Shown: positions 33,509 to 42,562, counted from the first letter of the stretch. The stretch is DNA of 64,000 nt from Ferruginibacter lapsinanis (GCF_020783315.1 NZ_CP086063.1:2220501-2284500), one strand, 5' to 3'. Numbers and translations: made by a program. The notes: generated by a model from the letters alone, not told the origin.

Positions 33509-34390
33509 TTATCCTTTGAGTTGTTCTATTTTGGCTGCAAAGTAAGCACTTTTAGAGGGATTGAGCAAACTTAATTTTTGATATACCTCCCTTGCTTTTC
33601 CGGTTTTGCCTTGTTGTAACAGAACTTCTGCCATTGCCTCAGTTACTATTGCATCTTCTGTATTAGACTTTTCGGCAAGAGTTTGTATAGCGGTATCATT
33701 GCCGGGGTTGGGTTCTATGGCATCTTCAGTATGCACCTTTTTCATCACTTTTAGCCATTCAGTGAAACTTTTAAGTTGTTTTCCCAGTTTGTCGGTCGGA
33801 GCTACTTCTTCACTCAATTTAATACCCTGGCTTGCAAAATAATCGGTTGTATGCAGGGGCTCAAATGAGATAGTGTCTTCAGTTGGGTTGATGTCAGAAA
33901 GTTTCAAATCTATCTTAATGGGTGCAATTTCTTCCTCAATAATTTTTTCTTCAGTGGTAATATCCTCCACAGGAATTGAATCAATAATGCTATCGACTGT
34001 TTGGGCTTCGGTAGGCTCAATTTGTTTCTCTTCTTCAACTATCTCAAGTACTTGTTCTTCAATCACTGTTTCTTCTGGTAGAACTGGTTCAACGATTTGC
34101 TCAATTACTTCTTCGGTGTGAGGTGCAATTGATTTGGTCGAAGTGTTCGGCTGATTAGTAAATTCCTTCAATTGTAAATTCAGCCAGAATGGGTTATTAA
34201 AAAGAATCGTCGTTTTTGCAACCAGCTTTTCATAATCAGGATGAGTAGGATTGCTATTTTGTAATAGAAAAAAATGCGCTGCTGTAAAATAGGGGTGCTC
34301 TTCTGCTGTTTGCAAAAGCAATTCTTTTGCATCTGCCGCAGATGTATTTCTATTGAGTAATGATTGGAGCATATTTAGTGTTAGCGGCAT
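33509..34390 (-). CDS. TPR-like protein with long acidic linker
   Basis: 293 residues. The N-terminal 80 residues are helical (MLQSLLNRNTSAADAKELLLQTAEEHPYF). Residues 95-160 are a Glu/Val/Ile-rich low-complexity linker. The last 60 residues form a TPR-like pair (EAMAEVLLQQGKTGKAREVYQKLSLLNP). There is no signal peptide, so it is likely cytoplasmic or membrane-peripheral. Genes of this shape sit between lptE and secG in many Bacteroidota, so a link to export or LPS assembly is plausible, but nothing shows it directly. Confidence 0.75.
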   Translation of the reverse strand: MPLTLNMLQSLLNRNTSAADAKELLLQTAEEHPYFTAAHFFLLQNSNPTHPDYEKLVAKTTILFNNPFWLNLQLKEFTNQPNTSTKSIAPHTEEVIEQIVEPVLPEETVIEEQVLEIVEEEKQIEPTEAQTVDSIIDSIPVEDITTEEKIIEEEIAPIKIDLKLSDINPTEDTISFEPLHTTDYFASQGIKLSEEVAPTDKLGKQLKSFTEWLKVMKKVHTEDAIEPNPGNDTAIQTLAEKSNTEDAIVTEAMAEVLLQQGKTGKAREVYQKLSLLNPSKSAYFAAKIEQLKG

Positions 34391-34428
34391 TTTTTAAGGT
34401 CTCAAACCTCTAAATTAATGATATAAGA

Positions 34429-35010
34429 TTACCAGTTAGAAAATATTTTATTAAATACAGCATCAACGATATTTTTTGTCATATCATTCATTAATGCCGA
34501 CTCTGCCTGTGCAAGACTTTGCGTTGCAGGGAAATCAAAAGTATTATTTACATCAGACTCAAAACTTTTTTTCTCATCCAATGCATTTTTAAAAATTACA
34601 TGAAAAGCTACTGATATACGGTTGGTGCTGGCGTCATTGCCGGATATACCACTCGTTGTTACACTGTAATCTGAAACAAATCCGCTGATATCATAATCTG
34701 CATTATCATCATTGGTTTGTCTTAAGCGGGTATTCCCTAAAATTTTTTGTTTTAATTTTTCTGTTAGCTGGGGACTTAATTGTGCATTCACATACCTGGC
34801 TTTATTCTCCAGGTAATTTACCCTAAAAGTTTTTACTTCGGGTGGAATAGGAGCAGTGTCTTTGAAACCATATTTGCAGGTAGAAAAATTGAATAAACCG
34901 ATAAGCAATATACCAATAATCAGCCGGCAAAAATTTCCGATTACCGGCTGGCTATATCTTCTTGCCCATTGTCCGTTGTTCAATGCTTGTTGCCTATTCT
35001 TCAATATCAT
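34429..35010 (-). CDS. lptE: LptE-like LPS-assembly lipoprotein
   Basis: 193 residues. In the outer membrane LptE plugs LptD and helps insert LPS. The N-terminus is a long signal region ending LLIGLFNFSTC, with C45 as the likely lipidation site (an imperfect lipobox). The body KTFRVNYLENKARYVNAQLSPQLTEKLKQKI, then DYDISGFVSDYSVTT, fits the Bacteroidota LptE family. The start codon overlaps the end of the regulator gene by 17 bp, which implies translational coupling. lptD is not in the window. Confidence 0.88.
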   Translation of the reverse strand: MILKNRQQALNNGQWARRYSQPVIGNFCRLIIGILLIGLFNFSTCKYGFKDTAPIPPEVKTFRVNYLENKARYVNAQLSPQLTEKLKQKILGNTRLRQTNDDNADYDISGFVSDYSVTTSGISGNDASTNRISVAFHVIFKNALDEKKSFESDVNNTFDFPATQSLAQAESALMNDMTKNIVDAVFNKIFSNW

Positions 35011-36232
35011 ACTCTTTCAGTTTTCTATATAATGTTCTTTCGCTTATACCCAGATCCGAAGACGCATCTTTTCTTTTGCCCTTATGTTTTTTCAATGCTT
35101 TGATGATAAGCTCTTTTTCTTTATCCATAATACTCAACGATTCTTCGATAGCCTCATGTTGATGGATATCATCTCCGTTCTGATTAATGAAAACAGGTTG
35201 TGATTGCTGTACATAATTATTATTAGCAGCAGAAGGTTTTACATCGGGTAAAATATTTTCTCCATTATACATAGGAATATGCTGCGCCATACCGGGGTTT
35301 TGCAAAATATCAAAGAACATTTTTTTTAATTCGTTCACATCTTTCTTCATGTCGAAAAAGAGTTTGTACAATATTTCTCTCTCGTTAGCAAATTCTGCCT
35401 GACTAACACTGCCGCTTCCGCCACCAGCTAATACGGGCAAACGGTTTAAATTAGTTTCGGGCAAGAATTGTTGTAATTCTTTTGCAGAAATATTTTTCTC
35501 TTTTGATAGAACCGATATCTGTTCTGCAATGTTTTTTAATTCTCTTACATTGCCCGGCCAGGGATAATTCATCAACATATTTCTTGCTGAATCATCTAGC
35601 TGAATAGAAGCTCCTTTGTATTTATCAGAAAAATCAGCAGCAAATTTTCTGAATAAAAGAGGGATATCTTCTTTTCTATCTCTTAATGCCGGAACCCTGA
35701 TAGGAACTGTGTTTAAACGGTAATACAGATCTTCTCTGAACTTTCCGGTATGTGTAAATTCTATCAACTCTTTATTGGTTGCAGCAATCACTCTCACATC
35801 AGTCTTCTGTACTTTACTGCTACCTACACGAATGTATTCGCCGGTTTCCAATACACGTAATAATCTTGCCTGTGTACCCAATGGCATTTCGCCAATTTCA
35901 TCTAAAAAAATAGTGCCACCATTTACCGTTTCAAAATAACCTTTACGGCTATCCATAGCTCCGGTGAAAGAACCTTTCTCGTGCCCGAATAGTTCACTAT
36001 CGATAGTTCCTTCCGGTATAGCACCGCAGTTTACAGCAATGAATGGATTATGTTTTCTTGCACTCAAAGAATGTATGATCTGAGAAAACACTTCCTTACC
36101 CACACCGCTTTCCCCATTGATCAACACACTCAGGTCTGTGTTGGCAACCTGTATTGCTACATTCAGCGCATGGTTCAACGCCGGCGAATTGCCTATGATG
36201 CCGAATCTGTTTTTTATTGATTGTATTTCCAT
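34994..36232 (-). CDS. Sigma-54-interacting transcription activator without receiver domain
   Basis: 412 residues: an AAA+ domain from residue ~10 and a Fis-type HTH at the end (KGKRKDASSDLGISERTLYRKLKEY). Walker A is GESGVGKE; the sigma-54 contact loop reads GSFTGA where the consensus is GAFTGA; Walker B is GGTIFLDEIGE; the arginine-finger region is FREDLYYRLNTVPIRVP. There is no N-terminal sensor or receiver, so activity must be set by level or by an unseen partner. Its start codon lies 5 bp after a copy of the 25-bp repeat, whose GGAGGGGG acts like a Shine-Dalgarno sequence. It is embedded in the miaB-lptE-secG block. Confidence 0.93.
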   Translation of the reverse strand: MEIQSIKNRFGIIGNSPALNHALNVAIQVANTDLSVLINGESGVGKEVFSQIIHSLSARKHNPFIAVNCGAIPEGTIDSELFGHEKGSFTGAMDSRKGYFETVNGGTIFLDEIGEMPLGTQARLLRVLETGEYIRVGSSKVQKTDVRVIAATNKELIEFTHTGKFREDLYYRLNTVPIRVPALRDRKEDIPLLFRKFAADFSDKYKGASIQLDDSARNMLMNYPWPGNVRELKNIAEQISVLSKEKNISAKELQQFLPETNLNRLPVLAGGGSGSVSQAEFANEREILYKLFFDMKKDVNELKKMFFDILQNPGMAQHIPMYNGENILPDVKPSAANNNYVQQSQPVFINQNGDDIHQHEAIEESLSIMDKEKELIIKALKKHKGKRKDASSDLGISERTLYRKLKEYDIEE

Positions 36233-36237
36233 AAAAA

Positions 36238-36262
36238 CCCCCTCCGCCCCCTAAAGGGGGAA
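36238..36262. repeat. 25-bp G/C-rich repeat, copy A (left arm of the DUF559 cassette)
   Basis: On the minus strand it reads TTCCCCCTTTAGGGGG followed by CGGAGGGGG. It is the exact inverted copy of copy B. The core CCCCCTTTAGGGGG can fold into a G/C hairpin. The copy ends 5 bp from the start codon of the sigma-54 activator. Confidence 0.95.
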
Positions 36263-36274
36263 CTTGGTTTAAAA

Positions 36275-36640
36275 TTATTTAATGCTTTTTTCAATTTTTT
36301 CTAAAGTGGCTTCAAGGTTATTCAAGATTTCTTTATTTGTAAATCTGATAACTTTAATGCCAAAATCTTCCAAATCTTTTTGTCTTATTTCGTCGTTATT
36401 TTTTATATCAGGCAGATTATGAATACTACCATCAATTTCTATGATCACTTTTTTAGAATGACAATAAAAATCTGCTATATAAACTGATATTGGATGTTGT
36501 CTTCTGAATTTTAACTCAGGAAACTTTTCTTTTAATCTTCCCCACAAAATTGTTTCAGTTGGCGTTACATTATTTCTAAGTTTTTTCGCCAGTTCAAAAA
36601 TTATCGGCTCTGCTCCATAAAACATAGATTCGTTCTTCAT
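36275..36640 (-). CDS. DUF559 (Vsr-like) endonuclease-domain protein
   Basis: 121 residues, typical for the DUF559 family of small PD-(D/E)XK nucleases related to very-short-patch repair endonucleases. ELAKKLRNNVTPTETILWGRLK gives the opening helix with a conserved Glu. FRRQHPISVYIADFYC carries the catalytic Asp, and KVIIEIDGSIHN the E-x-D pair. The end, FGIKVIRFTNKEILNN, is the usual closing strand and helix. The gene lies wholly inside the pair of 25-bp inverted repeats and has 10-12 bp of space on its left side. No methyltransferase is nearby, so it is not an ordinary restriction system. It may act on the flanking hairpin repeats (inference). Confidence 0.9.
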   Translation of the reverse strand: MKNESMFYGAEPIIFELAKKLRNNVTPTETILWGRLKEKFPELKFRRQHPISVYIADFYCHSKKVIIEIDGSIHNLPDIKNNDEIRQKDLEDFGIKVIRFTNKEILNNLEATLEKIEKSIK

Positions 36641-36711
36641 GTCTATGGTTCCTCATTAGGCTTTGAAGGTCGTACATTAAAAATAGATGCTTCAATTTAT
36701 GAACTCCAAAA

Positions 36712-36736
36712 TTCCCCCTTTAGGGGGCGGAGGGGG
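36712..36736. repeat. 25-bp G/C-rich repeat, copy B (right arm, within the miaB 3' end)
   Basis: TTCCCCCTTTAGGGGG followed by CGGAGGGGG on the plus strand; an exact inverse of copy A. Read on the minus strand, it encodes the last residues of MiaB (Pro-Ser-Ala-Pro) and its TAA stop. Confidence 0.95.
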
Positions 36737-38144
36737 TCCCAAATAATGTACCCGCAGTACATCTGTCTATTTTTATTATTACATATTCACCTTTCTTATG
36801 ATTGCCCTTCGGGAATATAACAACCTTATTGTGATCTGTTCTTCCTATCAATTCTTCTTCATTCTTTTTAGAGGTTCCTTCAATCAACACTTTAAAAGTT
36901 TTACCTACATCTTTCTGCATACTTTGTAATGATTGTATACGGTGAAGGTCTATCATTTCCTGCAGCCTTCTTTTCTTCACATCTTCTGGTATATCATCTT
37001 TAAATCTACGTGCAGCTAATGTTCCGGGACGTTCGCTGTAAAAATACATATAGGCCAGATCGTATTTGCAGTATTCCATCAGACTTAAAGATTCCTGATG
37101 ATCTTCTTCAGTTTCTGTACAAAATCCGGTGATCATATCTGTACTTAAGCCACAATCGGGTAATATTTCTTTGATACGATTTACTCTGGAGATATACCAT
37201 TCCCTGGTATATGTTCTGTTCATCAATTGTAACATTCTTGTGCTACCACTTTGAACAGGCAGATGAATATAATTACAAATATTTTCATATTTGGCAATTG
37301 TAAACAATACTTCATCCGTAATGTCTTTAGGATGCGAAGTAGAGAAACGTACTCTTAGCAAAGGGTCGATCAATGCTGTTCTTTCCAGAAGCATTGCAAA
37401 AGTTACAGTTTCATTATTTTGTTCGTCTGTCCAATAATAGCTGTCAACATTTTGTCCGAGCAATGTTACTTCTCTGTATCCCTGTGCAAATAATTCTTTA
37501 CACTCTTGTATGATCGAATTGGCATCTCGGCTTCTTTCTCTGCCTCTTGTAAATGGTACCACACAAAAGCTGCACATATTATTACAACCTCTCATGATAC
37601 TTACAAATGCATTTACCCCATTGCTGTTGAGGCGTATAGGAGATATATCTGCATAAGTTTCATCTCTGCTTAGTAAAACGTTTACCGCTTTTTGTCCGGT
37701 CTCTGCTTCTTCGATCAGACCGGGTAAAGATCTGTAAGCATCAGGACCAACAACCAGATCCACCAGTTTTTCTTCCTGGATGAATTTTTCTTTTAGTCGC
37801 TCTGCCATACAACCAAGTACACCTACCAGCATTCCGGGGTTGGTCTTTTTCAGCTTTCTGAATTCGGTCAAACGTTTACGAACGGTCTGTTCTGCCTTTT
37901 CCCGGATGGAGCAGGTGTTAACGAAGATCAAATCAGCTTCTTCTACATTTTTAGTAGCGCCAAAGCCATTGTCTTGCAAAATTGATGCAACTACTTCGCT
38001 ATCAGCAAAATTCATCGCACAGCCATAGCTCTCAATATAAAAGTGTTTTTTATATTGATTAGTATCAACTTTAAAAGGAGCAAAAGCTTCTCCTTGCCTG
38101 GTTTCGTCGTGTGTCTTTGTATCGTGTAATTCTAAACTTTCCAT
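36720..38144 (-). CDS. miaB: tRNA-2-methylthio-N6-isopentenyladenosine synthase MiaB
   Basis: 474 residues. A radical-SAM methylthiotransferase that adds the 2-methylthio group to i6A37 of tRNA. An N-terminal MTTase domain carries the auxiliary cluster Cys ([34 protein letters not shown]). The SAM domain has [23 protein letters not shown] with the CxxxCxxC cluster motif. A TRAM domain ends the protein ([20 protein letters not shown]). The last five codons and the stop lie within a copy of the 25-bp repeat, so the C-terminus has probably been replaced or extended by the repeat. miaE, the next enzyme in the pathway, is 5.6 kb away. Confidence 0.97.
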   Translation of the reverse strand: MESLELHDTKTHDETRQGEAFAPFKVDTNQYKKHFYIESYGCAMNFADSEVVASILQDNGFGATKNVEEADLIFVNTCSIREKAEQTVRKRLTEFRKLKKTNPGMLVGVLGCMAERLKEKFIQEEKLVDLVVGPDAYRSLPGLIEEAETGQKAVNVLLSRDETYADISPIRLNSNGVNAFVSIMRGCNNMCSFCVVPFTRGRERSRDANSIIQECKELFAQGYREVTLLGQNVDSYYWTDEQNNETVTFAMLLERTALIDPLLRVRFSTSHPKDITDEVLFTIAKYENICNYIHLPVQSGSTRMLQLMNRTYTREWYISRVNRIKEILPDCGLSTDMITGFCTETEEDHQESLSLMEYCKYDLAYMYFYSERPGTLAARRFKDDIPEDVKKRRLQEMIDLHRIQSLQSMQKDVGKTFKVLIEGTSKKNEEELIGRTDHNKVVIFPKGNHKKGEYVIIKIDRCTAGTLFGTPSAP

Positions 38145-38159
38145 GTCTTATGAGGATTG

Positions 38160-38167
38160 CAAAAATA
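38160..38167 (-). promoter_or_regulatory. TATTTTTG promoter box before miaB
   Basis: On the minus strand TATTTTTG matches TAnnTTTG exactly, 16 bp before the start codon. A TTTG lies at 38182-38185, but only 14 bp further up, so spacing is short. It may drive the whole block down to secG. Confidence 0.45.
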
Positions 38168-38258
38168 AGCAATATAGCCGACAAAGTGTCAGATTGTCAT
38201 AAAAAATAGGGGAGTGAAAGCCAGAAATATGAATGTATAGCTAGGAGAGTAGTTACTG

Positions 38259-40205
38259 TTATTTGAATATAACGGTTCCTAACTGCTTGGTTAGGTTGAT
38301 CTCTACCTCTTTCAGGTGCTGGTGTATTTTCAACAGGATGATCTGTTCTTCGGGATTGGTGGTTTTTTCCAGGTCGTTTTGGTTATTGGCCATCAATAAC
38401 TTAAGCTTTCTTAATTTAAGATAATTGATAGTACTAAAAACCTCTTCTTTATAAAGGTCTTCACGGGTAGCGATCTTACCTTCAAAAATTTCTTTCCAGT
38501 TCGGACTAATTTCCTGATTGTATTCCATGAGGCTTACCACCAATGAACTCATGACCTGATCTTCATTGTATAAAAATGTTTTTGGGGTAGGTTCCAGGCC
38601 TTCATGATACCAGGTTTGGTAAGTGTGTAATACTGAAACGAGACTTTTATTGTCAATCAATTCTTCCAGGTCGTTTTCTTTGATCTCTGCAAAAATATAA
38701 TCTGCTACACGTTGTTCTTCATTCCATTGCTTTAAACCAAACTCAAGTAAACTTCTGATGATGGCTCTTTCGTGCTGCTCATCTCTGTTCAATAAAGAAG
38801 CAGCATCATCTTCAATATCTAAAGGTTGCGGAGAGGAATTGTCATTGTTATAAGATTGTTCATCTCTGTTTAACCTGTTCTCTTCTTTAGTAATTTTTTC
38901 TCTTAAAAACTTATTTACCAACGTGTGTAATCCACCTTCATCAATTTTTAGCAGTTCGGCACATTGTTTTATATAATCCTGTTGTTTGGTGAAATCTTCT
39001 GCTTTGTTGATCTTGGAAATAGTTTCAGCAACACGATTCACCAGCGCAGATTTTTTGGTACTGTCAGTGCCAACATCTTTCAAAGAAGTTTCTAACTGAA
39101 AAAGAATGAAATCTTTTTTATTGGTTGCAATGAATTCAGCAAAGGCGGCAGCCCCTACTTTATTTACAAAACTATCCGGGTCTTCCTTATCGGGTATCAA
39201 TACCAGCTTTACATTCAGGCTTTCTTCCAAAGCAAGATCCAGGCCTCGAAGCGCCGCTTTTATACCGGCATTATCACCATCATAAATGATCGTAAGATTA
39301 TTGGTGTATTTTTTTACCAACCTCAATTGATCGGGTGTAAGAGAGGTGCCACCACTGGCTACTACATTTTCTATGCCTGCCTGGTGTAATGAAACCACAT
39401 CGGTATATCCTTCCACTAATAAACACTCATCTGCTTTGTCTATCGCTAATCTTGCAAAATAACTTCCGTATAAGATCTTGCTTTTTACATAGATCTCATT
39501 TTCAGGAGTGTTGATATACTTTGGAGCCTTGTCGGTAGTTTTTAATACCCTGGCGCCAAAGCCCAATACTTTACCGCTTGGGTTATGTATGGGGAAGATG
39601 ATCCTCCCACGGTAATTATCCATGGGCTTTTCATCTCTCACTACAACCAATCCGCTTTTTTGCAGCAGATCAAGATTGTATTGATTAGATAATGCAGCCT
39701 TGGCAAAAACGTCTCTTCCTTCCGGGTTAAAACCGATCTGAAATTTTTTAATGATATCTTCTCTGAAGCCCCTTTCTTTTAGGTATGATAAACCGATATT
39801 CTGCCCTTCCTCACTGTTGAATAAATAGTCACTAAAAAATTTTTGAGCAAAATTGTTGATGATATATAAGCTATCGGCACTTTGCTGAACCAATTTTTGC
39901 TCTGGGCTTACTGCAGTTTCTTCTATTTCAACATTGTATTTCTGAGCCAGCCAACGCAATGCTTCTGCATAGCTGTATTTCTCATGTTCCATCAAAAAAC
40001 TGATACTGTTACCGCTTCTGCCACAACCAAAACATTTGTAGATCTCTTTTGCAGGGGAAACTGTAAAAGAGGGACTTTTTTCATTATGAAAAGGACAGAG
40101 ACCGAGATAATTGGTGCCTCTTTTCTTTAGTTTAATGAATGAGCCTACTATTTCGATGATGTCGATACGGCTTAATATTTGTTGTATGGTGGCTTGTGAA
40201 ATCAA
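38259..40205 (-). CDS. dnaG: DNA primase DnaG
   Basis: 648 residues from a TTG at 40205 (LISQATIQQILSRIDIIEIVGSF, where the family starts). An in-frame ATG at 40280 would add 25 non-homologous residues and leave only 41 bp to the divergent gene. DnaG makes RNA primers at the replication fork. The CHC2 zinc finger is CPFHNEKSPSFTVSP...CFGCG (about 35-60). The Toprim core shows EGYTDVVSLHQAGIENVVASGG (Glu) and IYDGDNAG (DxD-like). A helical C-terminal domain should bind the replicative helicase. Length is normal for the phylum. Confidence 0.95.
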   Translation of the reverse strand: MISQATIQQILSRIDIIEIVGSFIKLKKRGTNYLGLCPFHNEKSPSFTVSPAKEIYKCFGCGRSGNSISFLMEHEKYSYAEALRWLAQKYNVEIEETAVSPEQKLVQQSADSLYIINNFAQKFFSDYLFNSEEGQNIGLSYLKERGFREDIIKKFQIGFNPEGRDVFAKAALSNQYNLDLLQKSGLVVVRDEKPMDNYRGRIIFPIHNPSGKVLGFGARVLKTTDKAPKYINTPENEIYVKSKILYGSYFARLAIDKADECLLVEGYTDVVSLHQAGIENVVASGGTSLTPDQLRLVKKYTNNLTIIYDGDNAGIKAALRGLDLALEESLNVKLVLIPDKEDPDSFVNKVGAAAFAEFIATNKKDFILFQLETSLKDVGTDSTKKSALVNRVAETISKINKAEDFTKQQDYIKQCAELLKIDEGGLHTLVNKFLREKITKEENRLNRDEQSYNNDNSSPQPLDIEDDAASLLNRDEQHERAIIRSLLEFGLKQWNEEQRVADYIFAEIKENDLEELIDNKSLVSVLHTYQTWYHEGLEPTPKTFLYNEDQVMSSLVVSLMEYNQEISPNWKEIFEGKIATREDLYKEEVFSTINYLKLRKLKLLMANNQNDLEKTTNPEEQIILLKIHQHLKEVEINLTKQLGTVIFK

Positions 40206-40321
40206 AATAAAATGTGTCCCGGATAGAAATTCAAAGATATGGAGGATAAAGGATTTGTGAAATTTTCTTCTAAAATGCATCCATATTAATCACAATCAAA
40301 TACCTTTAACACCTAAATTTT

Positions 40322-41596
40322 ATGAATATGAAGAAAATTGTTTTGCTTGCCGTAATGGGACTGGTTATGAACACATTAAAAGCCCAGAGCATCGATGATG
40401 TAAGAGAGATACTTGGAAAAAAAGACGTTGATTATGCAAAAGCTAAAGAGACGATCGATAAACATTTAGCTATTCCAAAGAATGCCGCAAAGCCCGATGG
40501 CTGGTATTATAAAGGCTTTATTTATAATGCGATCAGTAAAAGAGATAATTTAAAAAGCTTATGTACAAATTGCAAAATGGAAGCATTTGAGGCATTTAAA
40601 AAATATCAGGAACTGGATAAAAAGAATGTACTGATGGCTTTGGAGCAAAATGCTTCTCTTTTTGATCTATATAATGGTTTATATGATGCAGGAGCAACAG
40701 CCTATAACGAGAAAAATTTTAAAGCAGCATTCGATAATTTCAGTGGAGCACTTTTAGTAGAGGATTATGTAAAACAAAAAGGCTTTGATTATAATGGATA
40801 TAAATACCCGGCATTGGATACCGCATTGGTATTGAATACTGCATTATCTGCAAGGTTTGATAAAAATGAAGATGCTTCTATGACTTATTACAAAATACTT
40901 TCTGATGCGAATGTGGCCGGTCCGCAATACCTGGAAATGTATGAGTTCATTGCTGCTCATTATAAAGATAAAAAAGATACAGAAAAATTTTCGGCAGCGT
41001 TAGCGCAGGGAAGAAAACTGTATCCTGAAGAAGCTTATTGGACAGCCCTTGAAATGGAGTCAATTGGAGAAGGGGCTACTACAAAGGATGAGGTGTTTGT
41101 TAAGTATGATGAAATGATACAAAGAAATCCCGGAGATTATACAATGGTCTATAATTATGCAGTAGAGTTGTATAACTATATATATGCAGGCGATGGTGTT
41201 CCGGCTGATAAGAAAGAGGGATACAAACAAAAACTGGCAGAAGCACTTAAAAAATCAATCGCTATAAAATCTAACGGGGATGCTAATTTATTAATGGCAA
41301 GATACCTTTACAATAGCGCATATGATTTCAGTGATGATGCAAAAAAGATAAAAGGAGCAAAACCTGCGGATGTAAAAATGCGTAAAGAATTAAATGATAA
41401 ATACCTGGCTCAGATGAACGAAGCAATACCATATTGCGAAACTGCCAATAAATATTTCATGGCTTTACCTACGCTTAAGCCAATCGATAAAGCCAATTAT
41501 AAGCAGTCTTTAGGGATGTTGCAAAATATTTACCTGATAAAAAAAGATGCGGCTAAAGCAGATGCTTATGGCAAGCTTTTGTCGGATATGCAATAA
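40322..41596 (+). CDS. Exported TPR-repeat protein of unknown function
   Basis: 424 residues with a signal peptide (VLLAVMGLVMNTLKAQ). It is all-helical with several TPR-like pairs: AKPDGWYYKGFIYNAISK near 55, NEKNFKAAFDNFSGALLVE near 125, AEKAYWTALEMES-like near 235, and MVYNYAVELYNYIYAG near 275. It should be periplasmic and act as a scaffold. There is no catalytic motif. Its promoter region is shared with the divergent dnaG. A strong terminator follows. Confidence 0.8.
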   Translation: MNMKKIVLLAVMGLVMNTLKAQSIDDVREILGKKDVDYAKAKETIDKHLAIPKNAAKPDGWYYKGFIYNAISKRDNLKSLCTNCKMEAFEAFKKYQELDKKNVLMALEQNASLFDLYNGLYDAGATAYNEKNFKAAFDNFSGALLVEDYVKQKGFDYNGYKYPALDTALVLNTALSARFDKNEDASMTYYKILSDANVAGPQYLEMYEFIAAHYKDKKDTEKFSAALAQGRKLYPEEAYWTALEMESIGEGATTKDEVFVKYDEMIQRNPGDYTMVYNYAVELYNYIYAGDGVPADKKEGYKQKLAEALKKSIAIKSNGDANLLMARYLYNSAYDFSDDAKKIKGAKPADVKMRKELNDKYLAQMNEAIPYCETANKYFMALPTLKPIDKANYKQSLGMLQNIYLIKKDAAKADAYGKLLSDMQ

Positions 41597-41618
41597 TGGA
41601 TAGAGTATAAAATTATTT

Positions 41619-41650
41619 AAGCAGCATATTTAATATGCTGCTTTTTTATT
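41619..41650 (+). terminator. Terminator after the TPR protein gene
   Basis: AAGCAGCATAT, loop TTA, ATATGCTGCTT, then six T. A perfect 11-bp stem. Confidence 0.9.
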
Positions 41651-41683
41651 AATTATCTTTAACCCTAAGGATTAAAGTCAATC

Positions 41684-42562
41684 ATGGAACAATCTTCAGT
41701 TAATCATATATCAACCATTCGTTTGGTGGAGTGCCCACGTGATGCAATGCAGGGCTGGAAACATTTTATTCCAACCGATCAAAAGATCAGGTATATCAAT
41801 TCTTTATTGAAGGTGGGTTTTGATACGATCGATTTTGGAAGTTTTGTTTCGTCGAAGGCAATGCCGCAGATGGCAGATACTAAAGAGGTAATTGCCAATT
41901 TGCAGATGGCAAATACAACTTCAAAACTTTTGGCAATAGTTGCTAATGAACGAGGGGCAGAAGATGCTGTTATATATGATCAGATCACATGCCTGGGATT
42001 CCCATTTTCAGTCTCAGAAACATTTCAGAAAAGAAATACCAATAGCACTATCGCAGAATCATTGAATCGGGTAGAAGAGATACAAAATCTTTGTATAAAA
42101 AACAGAAAACAATTGGTCGTTTATATCTCGATGGGATTTGGTAATCCTTATGGTGATATGTATAATGAAGAAATTGTTTTGCAATGGGTTGATAAGATGG
42201 TGGCGATGGATATTGAGGTCATCTCTCTGGCAGATACGGTAGGAGTGGCCACACCTTCACAGGTAAATACTCTATTGAAAGCAGTTATTCCGAAATATAC
42301 AAATACTGCGATCGGGGTGCATTTACATTCAACTTCAGTTAACTGGAAGGCAAAAGTAGATGCTGCTTTGGACGCAGGTTGTATTCGCTTTGACGGCGCT
42401 CTAAAAGGAATAGGCGGCTGTCCGATGGCTAATGATGAATTAGTAGGAAATATGGATACAGAATTAATGATCCCTTATTTTAAAGAATTGGATTTACTGA
42501 GAGGGTTGAATATAGATGCGTTGAAAGAAAGTAGCGGAATAGCTAACGAGATCTTTATTTAG
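41684..42562 (+). CDS. Hydroxymethylglutaryl-CoA lyase
   Basis: 292 residues, TIM-barrel aldolase-like. It splits HMG-CoA into acetoacetate and acetyl-CoA in leucine breakdown. The start of the barrel, LVECPRDAMQGW, holds the catalytic Arg-Asp of the family (usual text E-V-G-P-R-D-G-L-Q). IDFGSFVSSKAMPQMAD, then GVHLHSTSVNWKAKVDAALDAG supplies the metal His-x-His, and GIGGCPMANDELVGN carries the active-site Cys near residue 245. The first motif is divergent, so another HMGL-family lyase substrate is possible. No other leucine-degradation gene is adjacent. A TATCTTTA box at 41654-41661 may be its promoter. Confidence 0.88.
   Translation: MEQSSVNHISTIRLVECPRDAMQGWKHFIPTDQKIRYINSLLKVGFDTIDFGSFVSSKAMPQMADTKEVIANLQMANTTSKLLAIVANERGAEDAVIYDQITCLGFPFSVSETFQKRNTNSTIAESLNRVEEIQNLCIKNRKQLVVYISMGFGNPYGDMYNEEIVLQWVDKMVAMDIEVISLADTVGVATPSQVNTLLKAVIPKYTNTAIGVHLHSTSVNWKAKVDAALDAGCIRFDGALKGIGGCPMANDELVGNMDTELMIPYFKELDLLRGLNIDALKESSGIANEIFI

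Larger units (their letters stand above)
36238..36736. mobile_element. Putative DUF559-nuclease cassette bounded by perfect inverted repeats
   Basis: 499 bp bounded by two perfect 25-bp inverted repeats (copies A and B) with one gene inside, a DUF559 nuclease. It sits between miaB and the sigma-54 activator in an otherwise tightly packed minus-strand block. I see no target-site duplication and no transposase. The layout recalls REP elements with their RAYT transposases, with a Vsr-like nuclease in place of the transposase; that parallel is my inference. Confidence 0.6.

Noticed and set aside
36275..36640. DUF559 gene as part of a restriction-modification system
   Set aside because: No methyltransferase or specificity gene is present in the window next to it.
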